Positions 33,188 through 41,861 are shown, counted from the stretch's first letter. The stretch: DNA of 64,000 nt from Clavibacter phaseoli (GCF_021922925.1 NZ_CP040786.1:2976001-3040000), one strand, 5' to 3'. The notes: generated from the letters alone by a model not told the origin. Made by a program: numbers and translations.

Positions 33188-34860
33188 GATGCGAGCCCTT
33201 CCGCCAGGGGACCCAGCGCGAGAACGGGGAAGTAGGTGAGAGCGGTCACGATGACCGTCACCCCGATGAGGAGGCCGACGAACTGCGGCCGGTGGGTGGG
33301 CAGCGTCCCCGATGTCGTGGGGATGCGGTCCTGCGCCGCGAGGGATCCGGCGAGCGCCAGCACGAACACGATCGGCAGGAAGCGCCCGAGCAGCATCGCG
33401 ACGCCGAGCGCCGTGTTGAACCACGGCGTCGAGGCGGTGAGGCCGGCGAACGCGGATCCGTTGTTGTTGGCCGCCGAGGTGAACGCGTAGACCACCTCGG
33501 ACAGGCCGTGCAGCCCGCCGTTGAGGATCGAGGTGCCCTCCACGTCGTCGCGGACGGCGGGGATCGCGAAGCTGAGCGCGGTGCCGACGAGCACGAGGAT
33601 CGGCGTGACGAGGATGTAGAGGCTCGCGAGCTTGATCTCGCGCGGCCCGATCTTCTTGCCGAGGTACTCGGGCGTGCGACCGACGAGCAGGCCCGCGACG
33701 AACACCGAGATGACGGCGAGCACGAGCATGCCGTAGAGGCCGGATCCGACGCCGCCGGGGGCGACCTCGCCGAGCATCATGTTGATCATCGGCATCATGC
33801 CGCCGAGCGCCGTGTACGAGTCGTGCATCGAGTTGACGGCGCCCGTCGAGGTGAGCGTGGAGGTGGATCCGAACAGCGTCGAGGCGATGATGCCGAAGCG
33901 CTGCTCCTTGCCCTCCATCGCGCCGCCGGCGGCCATCGGGGCGGTGCCGGCGCCGTTCAACTCGAAGATCGTGAGCGCGGTGAAGGAGACCAGGAAGATC
34001 GTCGCCATCACGGCCGCGATCGCGGTGCCCTGGCGGGTGTCGCCGACCATCCTGCCGAAGGTGCGGGGGAGCGAGAACGGGATCACGAGCATCAGCAGCA
34101 CCTGGAACGCGCTGGTCCACGCGGTCGGGTCCTCGAACGGGTGCGCGGAGTTCGCGTTGAAGAACCCGCCGCCGTTCGTGCCGAGCATCTTGATCGCCTC
34201 CTGCGAGGCCACCGGCCCGCCCGGGATCGTCTGCGTGCCGCCGGCGAGCGTCTGCACGTCCTGGAAGCCCGCGAAGTTCTGGATCACGCCGCCGGCGATG
34301 AGGACCACCGCGGTGACGAGCGAGAGCGGGAGGAGCAGGCGGAGCGATCCGCGGAGCAGGTCGACCCACATGTTGCCGATCGTGCCGCTGCGCGTGCGGG
34401 CGAAGCCGCGGACGAGCGCGATGGCCACCGCCATGCCGACCGCCGCGGAGACGAAGTTCTGCACGGCGAGCCCGGCGAGCTGGACCGTGTAGCCCATGGT
34501 CGCCTCGGGCGAGTACGACTGCCAGTTCGTGTTGGTGACGAACGAGACGGCCGTGTTGAAGGAGAGGCCCTCGGGCACGGCGGGGAGGCCGAGCGCGTAG
34601 GGGAGGAAGCCCTGGAGGCGCTGCATCGCGTAGACGACGAGGACGCCCGTGAGCGAGAACGCGAGCACCGCGCGGAGGTAGGCGGGCCAGGTCTGCTCGG
34701 AGCGGGGATCCACGCCGATGAGGCGGTAGAGGAAGCGCTCCACGCGCGAGTCGTGGCGCGACTCGTACATGCGCGCCATGAGGTCGCCGAGCGGGCGGTG
34801 GACGAGGACGAGGACCAGGACGACGGACGCGACCTGGAGGATCCCGGCGAGCGTGTCCAT
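33184..34860 (-). CDS. kdpA: KdpA, potassium channel-like subunit
   Basis: The 558-residue protein has about ten membrane helices and the KdpA selectivity-filter loops: [11 protein letters not shown] near residue 112 and [18 protein letters not shown] near residue 222. It forms the K+ pathway of the Kdp complex. The ATG lies next to the kdpF stop. Length is normal for the family. Confidence 0.97.
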   Translation of the reverse strand: MDTLAGILQVASVVLVLVLVHRPLGDLMARMYESRHDSRVERFLYRLIGVDPRSEQTWPAYLRAVLAFSLTGVLVVYAMQRLQGFLPYALGLPAVPEGLSFNTAVSFVTNTNWQSYSPEATMGYTVQLAGLAVQNFVSAAVGMAVAIALVRGFARTRSGTIGNMWVDLLRGSLRLLLPLSLVTAVVLIAGGVIQNFAGFQDVQTLAGGTQTIPGGPVASQEAIKMLGTNGGGFFNANSAHPFEDPTAWTSAFQVLLMLVIPFSLPRTFGRMVGDTRQGTAIAAVMATIFLVSFTALTIFELNGAGTAPMAAGGAMEGKEQRFGIIASTLFGSTSTLTSTGAVNSMHDSYTALGGMMPMINMMLGEVAPGGVGSGLYGMLVLAVISVFVAGLLVGRTPEYLGKKIGPREIKLASLYILVTPILVLVGTALSFAIPAVRDDVEGTSILNGGLHGLSEVVYAFTSAANNNGSAFAGLTASTPWFNTALGVAMLLGRFLPIVFVLALAGSLAAQDRIPTTSGTLPTHRPQFVGLLIGVTVIVTALTYFPVLALGPLAEGLAS

Positions 34861-34964
34861 CAGAACCGCTCGGGGCGGATCAGGGCGTACACGAGGTACA
34901 CCACGGAGGCGATGCCGAGCACGGCGGCGGCGAGGCCGGCGGCGTCGGCGAACGAGGTGATCAC
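34860..34964 (-). CDS. kdpF: KdpF, small stabilising subunit
   Basis: This 34-residue peptide is a single membrane helix with the KdpF end [11 protein letters not shown]. It starts with GTG, preceded by GGAG, and its stop touches the kdpA ATG. KdpF sits in the membrane beside KdpA and stabilises the complex. It is below the size that most gene callers report. Confidence 0.88.
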   Translation of the reverse strand: MITSFADAAGLAAAVLGIASVVYLVYALIRPERF

Positions 34965-35044
34965 AGCTTCTCCACCCCCCGGCCGACGAGGCCGACGAGG
35001 GCGAACAGGACGATGGCGCCTGCGATGTACACGAGGTCGAGCAC
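34961..35044 (-). CDS. 27-residue membrane peptide preceding kdpF
   Basis: A GTG with GGAGGATCC upstream opens a 27-residue frame, [20 protein letters not shown] followed by GRGVEKL. It is one hydrophobic helix with a basic C-terminal end. Its TGA overlaps the kdpF GTG, so it is coupled to the operon and is its first gene. It looks like a second KdpF-like peptide or a small leader protein. I recognise no named family, but the ribosome site, overlap and composition support translation. Confidence 0.7.
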   Translation of the reverse strand: MLDLVYIAGAIVLFALVGLVGRGVEKL

Positions 35045-35136
35045 TGGGGGATCCTCCGTTGAGGGATGCCGCGGCCGGTCGGACGCGGGTGCCCGGCGGG
35101 GCACGAGGCACCACTAGACACCTCGCGCGCGGGCGT

Positions 35137-35184
35137 CCTCACGCATCCATACGGTTCCCTCACGGGCGCGGGGGGAACCTCACG
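35137..35184. promoter_or_regulatory. Three CCTCACG direct repeats upstream of the kdp operon
   Basis: Identical heptamers start at 35137, 35158 and 35178, spaced 21 and 20 bases, or about two helical turns. They lie 93-140 bases before the first kdp start in the only non-coding gap of the operon, and are candidates for KdpE binding. Confidence 0.45.
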
Positions 35185-35217
35185 ACACTCCTACGCGGGG
35201 GATCGGCGGGGCGCGCG

Positions 35218-35691
35218 TCAGCCCGGGATGGGGAGGTCGACGGGATCGGCGACGCCCGGGCCGCCGCACTGCGCGGAGCCGCCGACGCGGGTCCAGGCGA
35301 GGTCGGCCTCCGCCGTCGCGAGCACGGACGCGTCCGCGGCGTAGGCCGTGAGGACGACGGCGTCCGGGGCCGCCATCACGAGCTGCATGGTCCACACGTC
35401 CGGGCTCGACCGGACGGCCTCGTAGGTCAGGTCCATCGGCAGGCGGTCGTCGGCGTCGGTGTCCCGCGGATCCTCCGCCGAGCGCGAGCACGCGCTGTCG
35501 TCGCACAGCTCCACCCATGCGACGCGCTCCACCGCCTGCGCGCTGCCCGTCAGGCGGACCTCGGCCTGGTTCGCCCACGCGATGGCCGGGCACGCGACGC
35601 CGGACGACGCGCACCCGGTCGCGAGCGCCGCGGTCGTGCCCAGGAGGAGGAGCGCGGACAGGACGCGGCGGCTTGCTCGTGCGACGGGCAT
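35218..35691 (-). CDS. Lipoprotein of unknown function (paralogue 1)
   Basis: The 157-residue protein has a lipoprotein signal peptide ending LATGC. The mature part contains a conserved pattern VERVAWVELCDDSACS, LTYEAV and a late QCGGPG. The same Cys spacing (Cys-x4-Cys in the LC..xxC segment and a C-terminal Cys) recurs in the lipoprotein at 36302, so these are paralogues. The ATG at 35691 gives a normal signal peptide; an in-frame GTG at 35706 is possible. Function unknown. It lies next to an Imm-5-like gene. Confidence 0.75.
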   Translation of the reverse strand: MPVARASRRVLSALLLLGTTAALATGCASSGVACPAIAWANQAEVRLTGSAQAVERVAWVELCDDSACSRSAEDPRDTDADDRLPMDLTYEAVRSSPDVWTMQLVMAAPDAVVLTAYAADASVLATAEADLAWTRVGGSAQCGGPGVADPVDLPIPG

Positions 35692-35751
35692 GCTCGACGG
35701 TCGCACGTCCCGGAGCCGCGGTGCCGGACCGTCGCCCGATCGTGACCGGGG

Positions 35752-36276
35752 TCAGGCGAGGTCGTCGAAGGCGCCCCAGCAGATCGCGCTGCGGGCGCGC
35801 TGGTCGGCGAGGACGGCGGCGCGGAGGTGGGCGGGGATCCGCTCGCGCTGCCAGGCGCGCTCGGCGTCGCGGGAGGCGTCCTGCTCGGCGGGCGGGGCGG
35901 CGGCGGTGGCCGCGCGGATCGCGTAGGCGGCCGCACCCAGGTCGTGCGCCGCGACGTGCGCGACCGCGACCGCCTGCCCGGTCGCGAGCGCCGCGAAGCG
36001 CGCGGGATCCGGCAGGCCCTTCCCGGCGGCGTTCGCGCGGAACGACCGCTGGTGCGCCTCCCTCATCGGCACCTCGCCGCGCACCCAGCCGCGGGCGACC
36101 TCGAGCGTCGCACGGAGGATCGGGTCGTCGGGCCGCTCGGCCGCGAACAGCGGCAGCACGTGCTCCGCGCAGGCGATCGCCCACGTCGCGAGCAGCCGGT
36201 GGTCGTCGTCGGTCAGCGTGCCGCCGCGGCGCACGGTGATGAGGGCTGGGTCGCGGTCCTTCGGGAGGATGGGCAT
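35752..36276 (-). CDS. Putative immunity protein (Imm-5-like)
   Basis: The 174-residue, all-helical protein resembles the 'putative immunity protein' family with an Imm-5-like domain: LLATWAIACAEHVLPLF near residue 30, ARGWVRGEVPMREAHQ near residue 62, AVAHVAAHDLGAAAYAIRAA near residue 105 and a terminal QRARSAICWGAFDD. Alignment from memory only. No polymorphic toxin or secretion gene is in view, so an orphan immunity role or another function is possible. It is flanked by two paralogous lipoproteins on the same strand. Confidence 0.65.
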   Translation of the reverse strand: MPILPKDRDPALITVRRGGTLTDDDHRLLATWAIACAEHVLPLFAAERPDDPILRATLEVARGWVRGEVPMREAHQRSFRANAAGKGLPDPARFAALATGQAVAVAHVAAHDLGAAAYAIRAATAAAPPAEQDASRDAERAWQRERIPAHLRAAVLADQRARSAICWGAFDDLA

Positions 36277-36301
36277 GCGGGGATCCTGCGCGTCGCGGCC
36301 G

Positions 36302-36769
36302 TCAGTCGGCGACGGAGAGGTCGACGGTGCCGGCGGTCTTCGGGCCCTCGCACCGGTCGAAGGGATCGACCGGCCTCCAGGAGAGCTCGGGCGTCACCTC
36401 GGTCACGGTGGCCCCATCCGCTGCCAGCGCGGTGATCGTCGCCTGCGCCGGGGTCGTCATGCCCCGCGCGATCGTCCAGTGGCCGGGGCCGGTGGCGGTG
36501 GCCATGTGCTCCGGCCGTTCGGACTCCGGGATGGCCGGCAGACGGGACTGCTCGAGCGTCTGCGAGCATCCCTCCTCGTCGCACATGCGCACGAGCACCA
36601 CCCGCGCGACAGCCTCCTCGGATCCGACGACCTGCACGTCGAGGGTGTTCGCGTAGCCGGGCTCGTTGCACGCATAGCCGAACGTCGTGCATGCGCTCAG
36701 TGAGACCGACGCGAGCAGCGTCGCGGCGAGCAGACCGAGGGCGCGGGGCGCGCGTGCGGTGCGGGGCAT
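36302..36769 (-). CDS. Lipoprotein of unknown function (paralogue 2)
   Basis: The 155-residue protein has a lipobox LSAC near residue 27. The mature part shares the order ACN-PGYAN, AVARVVLVRMCDEEGCS and RCEGP with the lipoprotein at 35218, in which the equivalent segments are ACP-AIAWAN, AVERVAWVELCDDSACS and QCGGP. The ATG at 36769 has GAAGG at good spacing. The two copies with an Imm-5-like gene between them could be an old tandem duplication. Confidence 0.75.
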   Translation of the reverse strand: MPRTARAPRALGLLAATLLASVSLSACTTFGYACNEPGYANTLDVQVVGSEEAVARVVLVRMCDEEGCSQTLEQSRLPAIPESERPEHMATATGPGHWTIARGMTTPAQATITALAADGATVTEVTPELSWRPVDPFDRCEGPKTAGTVDLSVAD

Positions 36770-36821
36770 GCCCGACCTTCTCACGGGGTCGGCGAGCGGC
36801 ACCAGGCCAGCGAAGGGGAGA

Positions 36822-37622
36822 TCACCCCGCCCACTCCGCCACCACGTCCGACCCGACCTTCACGATCAGCACCGCGACCACCACGATGAACGCGACGCGG
36901 ATGAAGCGGCTGCCGCGGGCGACCGCCATGCGGGATCCCGCGTAGCCGCCGACCATGTTCGCGACGCCCATGCCGAGCGCCAGCGCCCAGAGCACGTGGC
37001 CCTGCGGGATGAAGAAGGCGAGCGCGCCGAGGTTCGTCGCGACGTTGACGATCTTCGCCTTGGCGCTCGCGAGCACGAAGTCGTAGCCGAGGGCGGTGAT
37101 GAGGGCGATGATCAGGAACGTGCCCGTGCCGGGTCCGATGAGGCCGTCGTAGAAGCCGATCACCACGCCGAGCAGCGCCGCGATCCCGTGGTGCTTCCGG
37201 CCGGTGTGGCGGAGGGCGGCGACGTCGCCGAGCTTCGGGCGGGCGATCGTGACGACGGCCACGACGATCAGCGCGACCACCACGAGCGGCTTGAACACCG
37301 ACGCCGGCAGGAGCGCCGCGAGGCTCGCGCCGCCGTAGGAGCCGGCCAGCGCGACGGCCGCCATGGGCAGGGCGGTGCGGAGGTCCGGGTGCGTGCGGCG
37401 GTACCAGGTGACCGCGCTCGTCGACGTGCCGAACAGCGACGCGAGCTTGTTGGTCGCGAGCGCCTCCACCGGCGTGATCCCCGGCACGAGCAGCAGCGCC
37501 GGCAGCTGCAGCAGGCCGCCGCCGCCCACGACCGCGTCGATCCAGCCGGCCGCGAGCGCCGCCAGGATCATGAGCAGCGCGACCGTGACGGTGATCTCGC
37601 CGAGCGAGCCGCCGATGTCCAC
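36822..37622 (-). CDS. TauE/SafE-family sulfite or anion exporter
   Basis: The 266-residue membrane protein has eight hydrophobic segments with the two TauE/SafE repeats: GWIDAVVGGGGLLQLPALL near residue 25, ALATNKLASLFGTSTSA near residue 52, and in the second half GFYDGLIGPGTGTFL and AKAKIVNVATNLGAL. Family members export sulfite, sulfoacetate or related anions. The GTG at 37622 is the first sensible start; its ribosome site is weak. Substrate unknown. Confidence 0.87.
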   Translation of the reverse strand: MDIGGSLGEITVTVALLMILAALAAGWIDAVVGGGGLLQLPALLLVPGITPVEALATNKLASLFGTSTSAVTWYRRTHPDLRTALPMAAVALAGSYGGASLAALLPASVFKPLVVVALIVVAVVTIARPKLGDVAALRHTGRKHHGIAALLGVVIGFYDGLIGPGTGTFLIIALITALGYDFVLASAKAKIVNVATNLGALAFFIPQGHVLWALALGMGVANMVGGYAGSRMAVARGSRFIRVAFIVVVAVLIVKVGSDVVAEWAG

Positions 37623-37633
37623 CGGGACGCCGG

Positions 37634-38362
37634 CTACTCGGCGGAGCCGGCGTCGGCGGCCGTGACGTCCGCCGTCTCGAGCGCCACCAGGCGGCGGATC
37701 TCGTCCGCGTCGACGTTCACGCCGAAGAGCGAGCGGCCGGGCTCGAGCACGCGGCCGGCCGCGAGCGGGCCGATGTCGACGGGGTCGAAGCCGAAGGCGT
37801 CCACGAGCGCTGCGACCGTGGCGCGCGCTCGGTCGTCGTCGCCCGCGACCGCGATGCCCTTGCGGCCGGGCTCGCCGGCGGGCCGGGGCCCCTCGTCGAG
37901 GTCGTGGTAGCCCATGTGGTTGAAGGCCTTGACGACGGTGGATCCGGGGAGGAAGTCCTGCACGAGCTCGCTCGTGGAGGAGGCGGGGTTCGCGAGGTCG
38001 TCGCGGTGGCCGTCCACCTCCCACCAGTAGTTCATGGAGTCGACCACGAGCTTCCCCGCGAGCTCCGCGACGGGCACGGAAGGCAGCTTGCCGAGGGGGA
38101 GCGCGAGGATCACGACGTCGGCGCGAGCCGCGGCGTCCGCCGAGGTGGTGGCGACGGCGCCGGGCGCGAGCACGTCGACGATGAGCGCGATGCGCGACGG
38201 ATCACCGGACCCGGAGATGAGCACCGGGTGCCCCGCGGCGATCGCGCGGCGGGCGAGCACCGTGCCGACCTTGCCGGCGCCGAGGATCCCGACGGTGACG
38301 GACCGGTCCTCCTCCGACCGGTCGGCGTCGGGTCGGGCGGAGGGGTCGTCGCGCAGCGTCAT
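37634..38362 (-). CDS. NADP/F420-dependent oxidoreductase-like protein
   Basis: The 242-residue protein has a short acidic lead and then a Rossmann start [19 protein letters not shown] near residue 23, followed by [21 protein letters not shown] and [12 protein letters not shown]. This order matches the NADPH-dependent F420 reductase (FNO)-like family. It would use NADP(H), and its partner could be coenzyme F420 or an unknown substrate. It ends 12 bases before the TauE/SafE gene, so the two are probably one operon. Confidence 0.82.
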   Translation of the reverse strand: MTLRDDPSARPDADRSEEDRSVTVGILGAGKVGTVLARRAIAAGHPVLISGSGDPSRIALIVDVLAPGAVATTSADAAARADVVILALPLGKLPSVPVAELAGKLVVDSMNYWWEVDGHRDDLANPASSTSELVQDFLPGSTVVKAFNHMGYHDLDEGPRPAGEPGRKGIAVAGDDDRARATVAALVDAFGFDPVDIGPLAAGRVLEPGRSLFGVNVDADEIRRLVALETADVTAADAGSAE

Positions 38363-38770
38363 GCATCCATTCTCCGCGGACCGCGGACCGCCGCCCGTCG
38401 CTCGACCACGGCACCGGAGCTGTCCTAGCGTGATCCTCGGCCCTGCGGCATCACGACGCACGGACGGGCGGGATCCATCCGAACCTCGATCCGACGGCGA
38501 TCCTGGCTCCGGTACCCGCTCGGGCGCCCAGCCGCGGCCATGCGTCACCGACCGGGCGACGAGGCCTCATGCAGTCAGCCCAGACCCCGCTGATGCCGGG
38601 TCCGCTCCGGCGGACCCGCCGGTCCCGGCCCGCCCTGCCGGCGGCGCCGCCGCGACGCTAGGCTGACGTGCGGTCGGTACCCGGTCCCTGCGTTCCGCGT
38701 CGCCCTTCGCGGACTCGACGGGCCACGGAGGATCTCGTGATCACAGCCATCGCCCCGCACCCGGGGACGC
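38363..38770. other. 408-bp gap without a conventional gene
   Basis: No coding frame is convincing on either strand except the 13-codon frame at 38737. A TAGCGT at 38426 and a TAGGCT at 38659 are possible promoter boxes for the GAF-ANTAR gene to the right. The stretch 38610-38650 is very rich in CCGGCGGC-type sequence with weak hairpin potential. Confidence 0.6.
38659..38664 (+). promoter_or_regulatory. Possible -10 box (TAGGCT)
   Basis: TAnnnT hexamer 73 bases before the short frame at 38737 and 107 before the GAF-ANTAR start. Confidence 0.35.
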
Positions 38771-38778
38771 GTGCCTAG
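38737..38778 (+). CDS. 13-residue upstream frame overlapping the GAF-ANTAR start
   Basis: A GTG preceded by GGAGGATCTC, the best ribosome site in this region, opens MITAIAPHPGTRA and stops at TAG three bases inside the downstream gene. The downstream GTG (38771) has a poor site of its own. The arrangement suggests translational coupling or a leader peptide; a natural frameshift joining the two frames is another possibility. Confidence 0.4.
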   Translation: MITAIAPHPGTRA

Positions 38779-39472
38779 GCGCGGCCTCGTCGCCGACGCC
38801 GCGGAGGCGCTCGAGCACGCGACGTCGACCGACGCCGACCTCTGCGGCCCCCTCGTCGCCGCCATCGGCATGAGCGGCGCCGCGGTCTCCACGCTCGGGG
38901 ATCCGCTCGGCAGCGAGACCGTCTGCGCGTCGGACGACCGGGCGGCCCGGCTCGACGAGATCCAGATCGACCTCGGCGAGGGCCCGTGCTGGGAGGCGCT
39001 GACCACGCGCCGGCCCGTGCTGGAGCCCGACGTGCAGGGATCCGACGGCACGTCCTGGCCGCTCGCCCGCGAGGCCATGCACGCGACCGGGCTCGGCGCC
39101 GTCTTCGCCTTCCCGCTCGTGGTCGCGGGCCTCCGCCTCGGCGCGGTGGACCTCTACTCCCGCACCGCGCGCGACATCTCCGAGCAGGAGGTCGCCGACG
39201 CCACCACCCTGTCCCGAATCGTCGCTCGGCAGGTCCTCCGCCGCGCGCTCCTGGCCGCCGAGGGCCCGCAGGAGGACACTGGATCCTGGGGAGGCCGGTT
39301 CTCGCGCCGCGAGGTGCACCAGGCCACCGGGATGGTGGTGGCGCAGATGGGGATCCCTCCGGCCGACGCGCTCCTCGTCCTCCGCGGGCACGCGTTCGCC
39401 ACCGGCCGCTCGCTGCGCGACGTCGCCGAGGACGTCGTGGGCCGCGCCCTCGACTTCAGCCCCGACCGCTGA
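38771..39472 (+). CDS. GAF-ANTAR RNA-binding regulator 1
   Basis: The 233-residue protein has an N-terminal GAF domain (about residues 20-160; DLGEGPCWEALTTRRPVLEPD and FAFPLVVAGLRLGAVDLYS) and a C-terminal ANTAR domain (about 180-228; RREVHQATGMVVAQMG, DALLVLRGHAFATGRSL, DVAEDVV). ANTAR proteins bind paired hairpins in mRNA leaders and act as antiterminators. A second protein of the same design follows 46 bases downstream. The start is uncertain because the GTG has no good ribosome site and may depend on the short frame before it. Confidence 0.85.
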   Translation: MPRRGLVADAAEALEHATSTDADLCGPLVAAIGMSGAAVSTLGDPLGSETVCASDDRAARLDEIQIDLGEGPCWEALTTRRPVLEPDVQGSDGTSWPLAREAMHATGLGAVFAFPLVVAGLRLGAVDLYSRTARDISEQEVADATTLSRIVARQVLRRALLAAEGPQEDTGSWGGRFSRREVHQATGMVVAQMGIPPADALLVLRGHAFATGRSLRDVAEDVVGRALDFSPDR

Positions 39473-39518
39473 CCCGCACCACCACCGAATGCCCGATCGA
39501 CCCAGAGGAACCACGACG

Positions 39519-40247
39519 ATGCCGGATACCCGGGAAGCGCAGCTCGTCCACACCTTCGTGAGCCTCGCCGACTCGCTCGTGGGCGACTTCGACGTCGTCG
39601 ACCTGCTCCAGACGCTCGTCGACCAGGTGACGCTCCTGTTCGACGCGAGCGCGGCGGGCATCATCATCGGGCCGGATCCCGCGCACCTCGAGGTCGTCGC
39701 GTCCACGAGCGAGAAGAGCCGGCTCGTCGGGCTGATGCAGCTCGAGGTCGGCGAGGGCCCGTGCGTCGAGGCCGTGACCACCGGCCGGGTCGTGTCCGTC
39801 GCCAACGTGCGCGAGATCGCCCACCGCTGGCCGGCCTTCGCGGCGGAGGCGGCGGGCGCCGGGTACGTGTCGGTGCACGCGATCCCGCTCCGGCTGCGCG
39901 GGCAGGTCATCGGCTCGCTCAACCTCTTCCGGGAGCACGAGGGCGTGCTCAACGAGGCCGACGCGACGGCCGCGCAGGCGCTCGCCGACGTGGCGACCAT
40001 CAGCGTGCTGCAGGAGCGCACCATCCGCGACAGCACCGTCGTGCACGATCAGCTCCGCCACGCGCTCGACAGCCGCGTGCTCATCGAGCAGGCCAAGGGC
40101 GTCATCGCGCACACCCACGGCGTCGACATGGACGAGGCGTTCCGCCTGATCCGCCGCGAGGCCCGCAACACCAGCACGGCCATGCCGACGATCGCGGCGG
40201 GCATCGTGGAGGGGCGCGTGACGATCCGGGCGGCCGCGCAGCCCTAG
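39519..40247 (+). CDS. GAF-ANTAR RNA-binding regulator 2
   Basis: The 242-residue protein has a GAF domain (about residues 20-165; DASAAGIIIGPDP, QLEVGEGPCVEAVTTGR, SVHAIPLRLRGQVIGSLNLF) and an ANTAR domain (about 180-240; VLIEQAKGVIAHTHGVDMDEAFRLIRR). It is a paralogue of the preceding gene. The two could form a heterodimer or sense different ligands. AGAGGAA precedes the ATG at 39519. The target transcripts are not obvious in the window. Confidence 0.9.
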   Translation: MPDTREAQLVHTFVSLADSLVGDFDVVDLLQTLVDQVTLLFDASAAGIIIGPDPAHLEVVASTSEKSRLVGLMQLEVGEGPCVEAVTTGRVVSVANVREIAHRWPAFAAEAAGAGYVSVHAIPLRLRGQVIGSLNLFREHEGVLNEADATAAQALADVATISVLQERTIRDSTVVHDQLRHALDSRVLIEQAKGVIAHTHGVDMDEAFRLIRREARNTSTAMPTIAAGIVEGRVTIRAAAQP

Positions 40248-40270
40248 GGGTCGTCGCCGCCCCGGCGGCG

Positions 40271-40912
40271 TCAGGCGAGCGTGCCGTCGAGGATCCGGTC
40301 GAGCGTGCCGAGGCCCTCCCAGACGTGCGCGTGGATGCCGGCCGCGCGGGCGGCGTCGACGTTCGCGGGCTTGTCGTCGACGAACACGATCCGGTCGGCC
40401 GGGCTGCCGAGGCGCTCCACCGCGTGCGGCCACACGTCGGCGTCGGGCTTGGCCTTCCCCATCCGCGCGCTCACCAGCACGACCTGGAAGCGCGCGCCCC
40501 AGCCCGCGGGATCCTCGAGCACGTCGGCGAGCTCGTGCGGGGCGTTGGAGAGGATGGCGAGCGGGTATCCCGCGGCGACGGCGCGATCCAGGGCGGCGAG
40601 GGTCTGGTCGTCCGGCGCTCCCCAGCGGCGCTGCTCGATCGCGATCAGCTCCGCGAGGTCGTCCTCGCCGGGCGCGGGCAGGCCGAGGTCGCGGGCGACG
40701 GCCTCCCAGAACTCCCGCGCGCTGCCGCCGCGGTCGTACGGCTCGCGGTGCGCGTCGAACGCGTCGCGGACGCGGGCCTCCGCGTCCTCGCCACCGGGGG
40801 CGTCGGGGTCGAGCGCGCGGCTGATCGCGCCGATGTCGTCCGGCCGGGTGATGAGGACCCCGCCGATGTCGAAGAGGAGCCACGGGAGGGCGGGGTCGCG
40901 GTTCTCGGGCAC
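40271..40912 (-). CDS. HAD-superfamily hydrolase (IA, variant 3)
   Basis: The 213-residue protein has HAD motif I as LLFDIGGVLIT near residue 11, where the second Asp is replaced by Gly-Gly, as in the epoxide-hydrolase/dehalogenase-like branch. Motif II is AILSNAP near residue 120. The motif III Lys is in MGKAKPD and motif IV is VFVDDKPANVDAA near residue 175. It likely dephosphorylates a small metabolite. The GTG at 40912 has AAGGAG at 5 bases. A CAP helical domain lies between motifs I and II. Confidence 0.88.
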   Translation of the reverse strand: MPENRDPALPWLLFDIGGVLITRPDDIGAISRALDPDAPGGEDAEARVRDAFDAHREPYDRGGSAREFWEAVARDLGLPAPGEDDLAELIAIEQRRWGAPDDQTLAALDRAVAAGYPLAILSNAPHELADVLEDPAGWGARFQVVLVSARMGKAKPDADVWPHAVERLGSPADRIVFVDDKPANVDAARAAGIHAHVWEGLGTLDRILDGTLA

Positions 40913-41089
40913 GGGTCTCCTTCGGGACGAGCGGACGGGATCCCTCGAGCATGCCCGCTGCGGGCCCGGAGCGCCCGCGGCGTCCACGGCGTCCACGGCC
41001 GTGCGGATCCCGTGAGGGTCGCCCGGCCCGGCGCATGGCTTCCGTCAGGGCCGGCTCCCGCGGCCGGCCGCGGCGGTAGACCTGCTGCC

Positions 41090-41671
41090 ATGACCCTCAC
41101 CGCGATCCTCCCGTCGCTCCGCCGCAGCATCCCGGATCCGCTCGCCGCCGCCCTCTGGCCCGCGGGCACCGTCGCCACCACCACCGACCTGCGGGTCGGC
41201 GACGTCTCCCTCGTCGCGCTCGCCGCGGAGCGCGGCACGCCCTGCACGACGACCGCGGCCGCGGTCGAGCGGGGCAGCAGCGGACGCGCGTCGCGCACGG
41301 CACGCGCCTCGGCGGTCGTGCTGCGGATCCTCGCCGTCGCCCCCGCGACCGCCGACGCCCCGCGCGCCCTCCTCGTGGACGCCGACGTCGCCGGCCTCGC
41401 CTGCGCGTGGGCGGAGGCGCGGCTCCTCGGCCGGGCGTCGACCGCCGCGGCGCGACCCGCGGAGGTCGGCGGCGAGGCCGTGCGCCTGCCCGCCGACCTC
41501 GCGGCCGGCGACCTCATCGCCGTGCCCGTGCCGGCCGCGGTCGAGGTGCGGGGCATCCGCGTGGTCGACGCGGCGATGCCCGTGACGCTCCCGCGCGCGG
41601 CCCGGATCGCGTCCGACCCGGTGCGCGTCGAGGCGCCCGTCCCCGTGCGCGCGCTGGCCCCCGCGCGCTGA
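41090..41671 (+). CDS. Hypothetical Ala-rich protein
   Basis: The 193-residue product is rich in Ala, Val, Arg and Pro. It begins with an amphipathic stretch (MTLTAILPSLRRSIPDPLAA) and has two short repeats of DLxxGD (residues about 37 and 143). It has no membrane segment or signal peptide. The C-terminal half (AEVGGEAVRLPADLAAGDLIAVPVP) resembles a SAF- or beta-barrel-like region, but I cannot assign a family. Codon use is like its neighbours, which supports real coding. Confidence 0.55.
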   Translation: MTLTAILPSLRRSIPDPLAAALWPAGTVATTTDLRVGDVSLVALAAERGTPCTTTAAAVERGSSGRASRTARASAVVLRILAVAPATADAPRALLVDADVAGLACAWAEARLLGRASTAAARPAEVGGEAVRLPADLAAGDLIAVPVPAAVEVRGIRVVDAAMPVTLPRAARIASDPVRVEAPVPVRALAPAR

Positions 41672-41714
41672 TCCGCCGCCGCCCGCCCCGTGCGGCCGCG
41701 GCTCCGCCCTGTAC

Positions 41715-41720
41715 TACACT
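41715..41720 (+). promoter_or_regulatory. Possible -10 box (TACACT) of the tRNA-Ser gene
   Basis: Seven bases before the mature tRNA 5' end. The same TACACTCGA string occurs at 59858. Confidence 0.45.
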
Positions 41721-41727
41721 CGATCCC

Positions 41728-41817
41728 GGTGGCGTGTCCGAGCGGCCTAAGGAGCACGCCTCGAAAGCGTGTGTGGGGGAGACTCCACCGTGGGTTCAAA
41801 TCCCACCGCCACCGCCA
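41728..41817 (+). tRNA. tRNA-Ser (anticodon CGA)
   Basis: The cloverleaf is complete. Acceptor GGTGGCG pairs with CGCCACC, the D-arm contains GAGCGGCCTAAGG, the anticodon loop is CTCGAAA with anticodon CGA at 41762-41764, a long variable arm (TGTGGGGGAGACTCCACC) is typical of serine tRNA, and the T-arm is GTGGG-TTCAAAT-CCCAC. Discriminator G is followed by encoded CCA. A TACACT box at 41715-41720 fits a -10 element 7 bases upstream. It decodes UCG. Confidence 0.97.
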
Positions 41818-41861
41818 GCAGGATCCGGCACCGCGCCTCGCGCGCAGCCGGGCATCCGCGC

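Noticed and set aside
35045..35217. Cyclic-di-AMP (ydaO) riboswitch before the kdp operon
   Set aside because: The conserved ydaO blocks are not visible on the minus strand; only the CCTCACG repeats stand out.
35752..36276. Complete toxin-immunity pair
   Set aside because: No toxin, secretion system or polymorphic-toxin repeat is present in the neighbourhood; only the immunity-like gene is supported.
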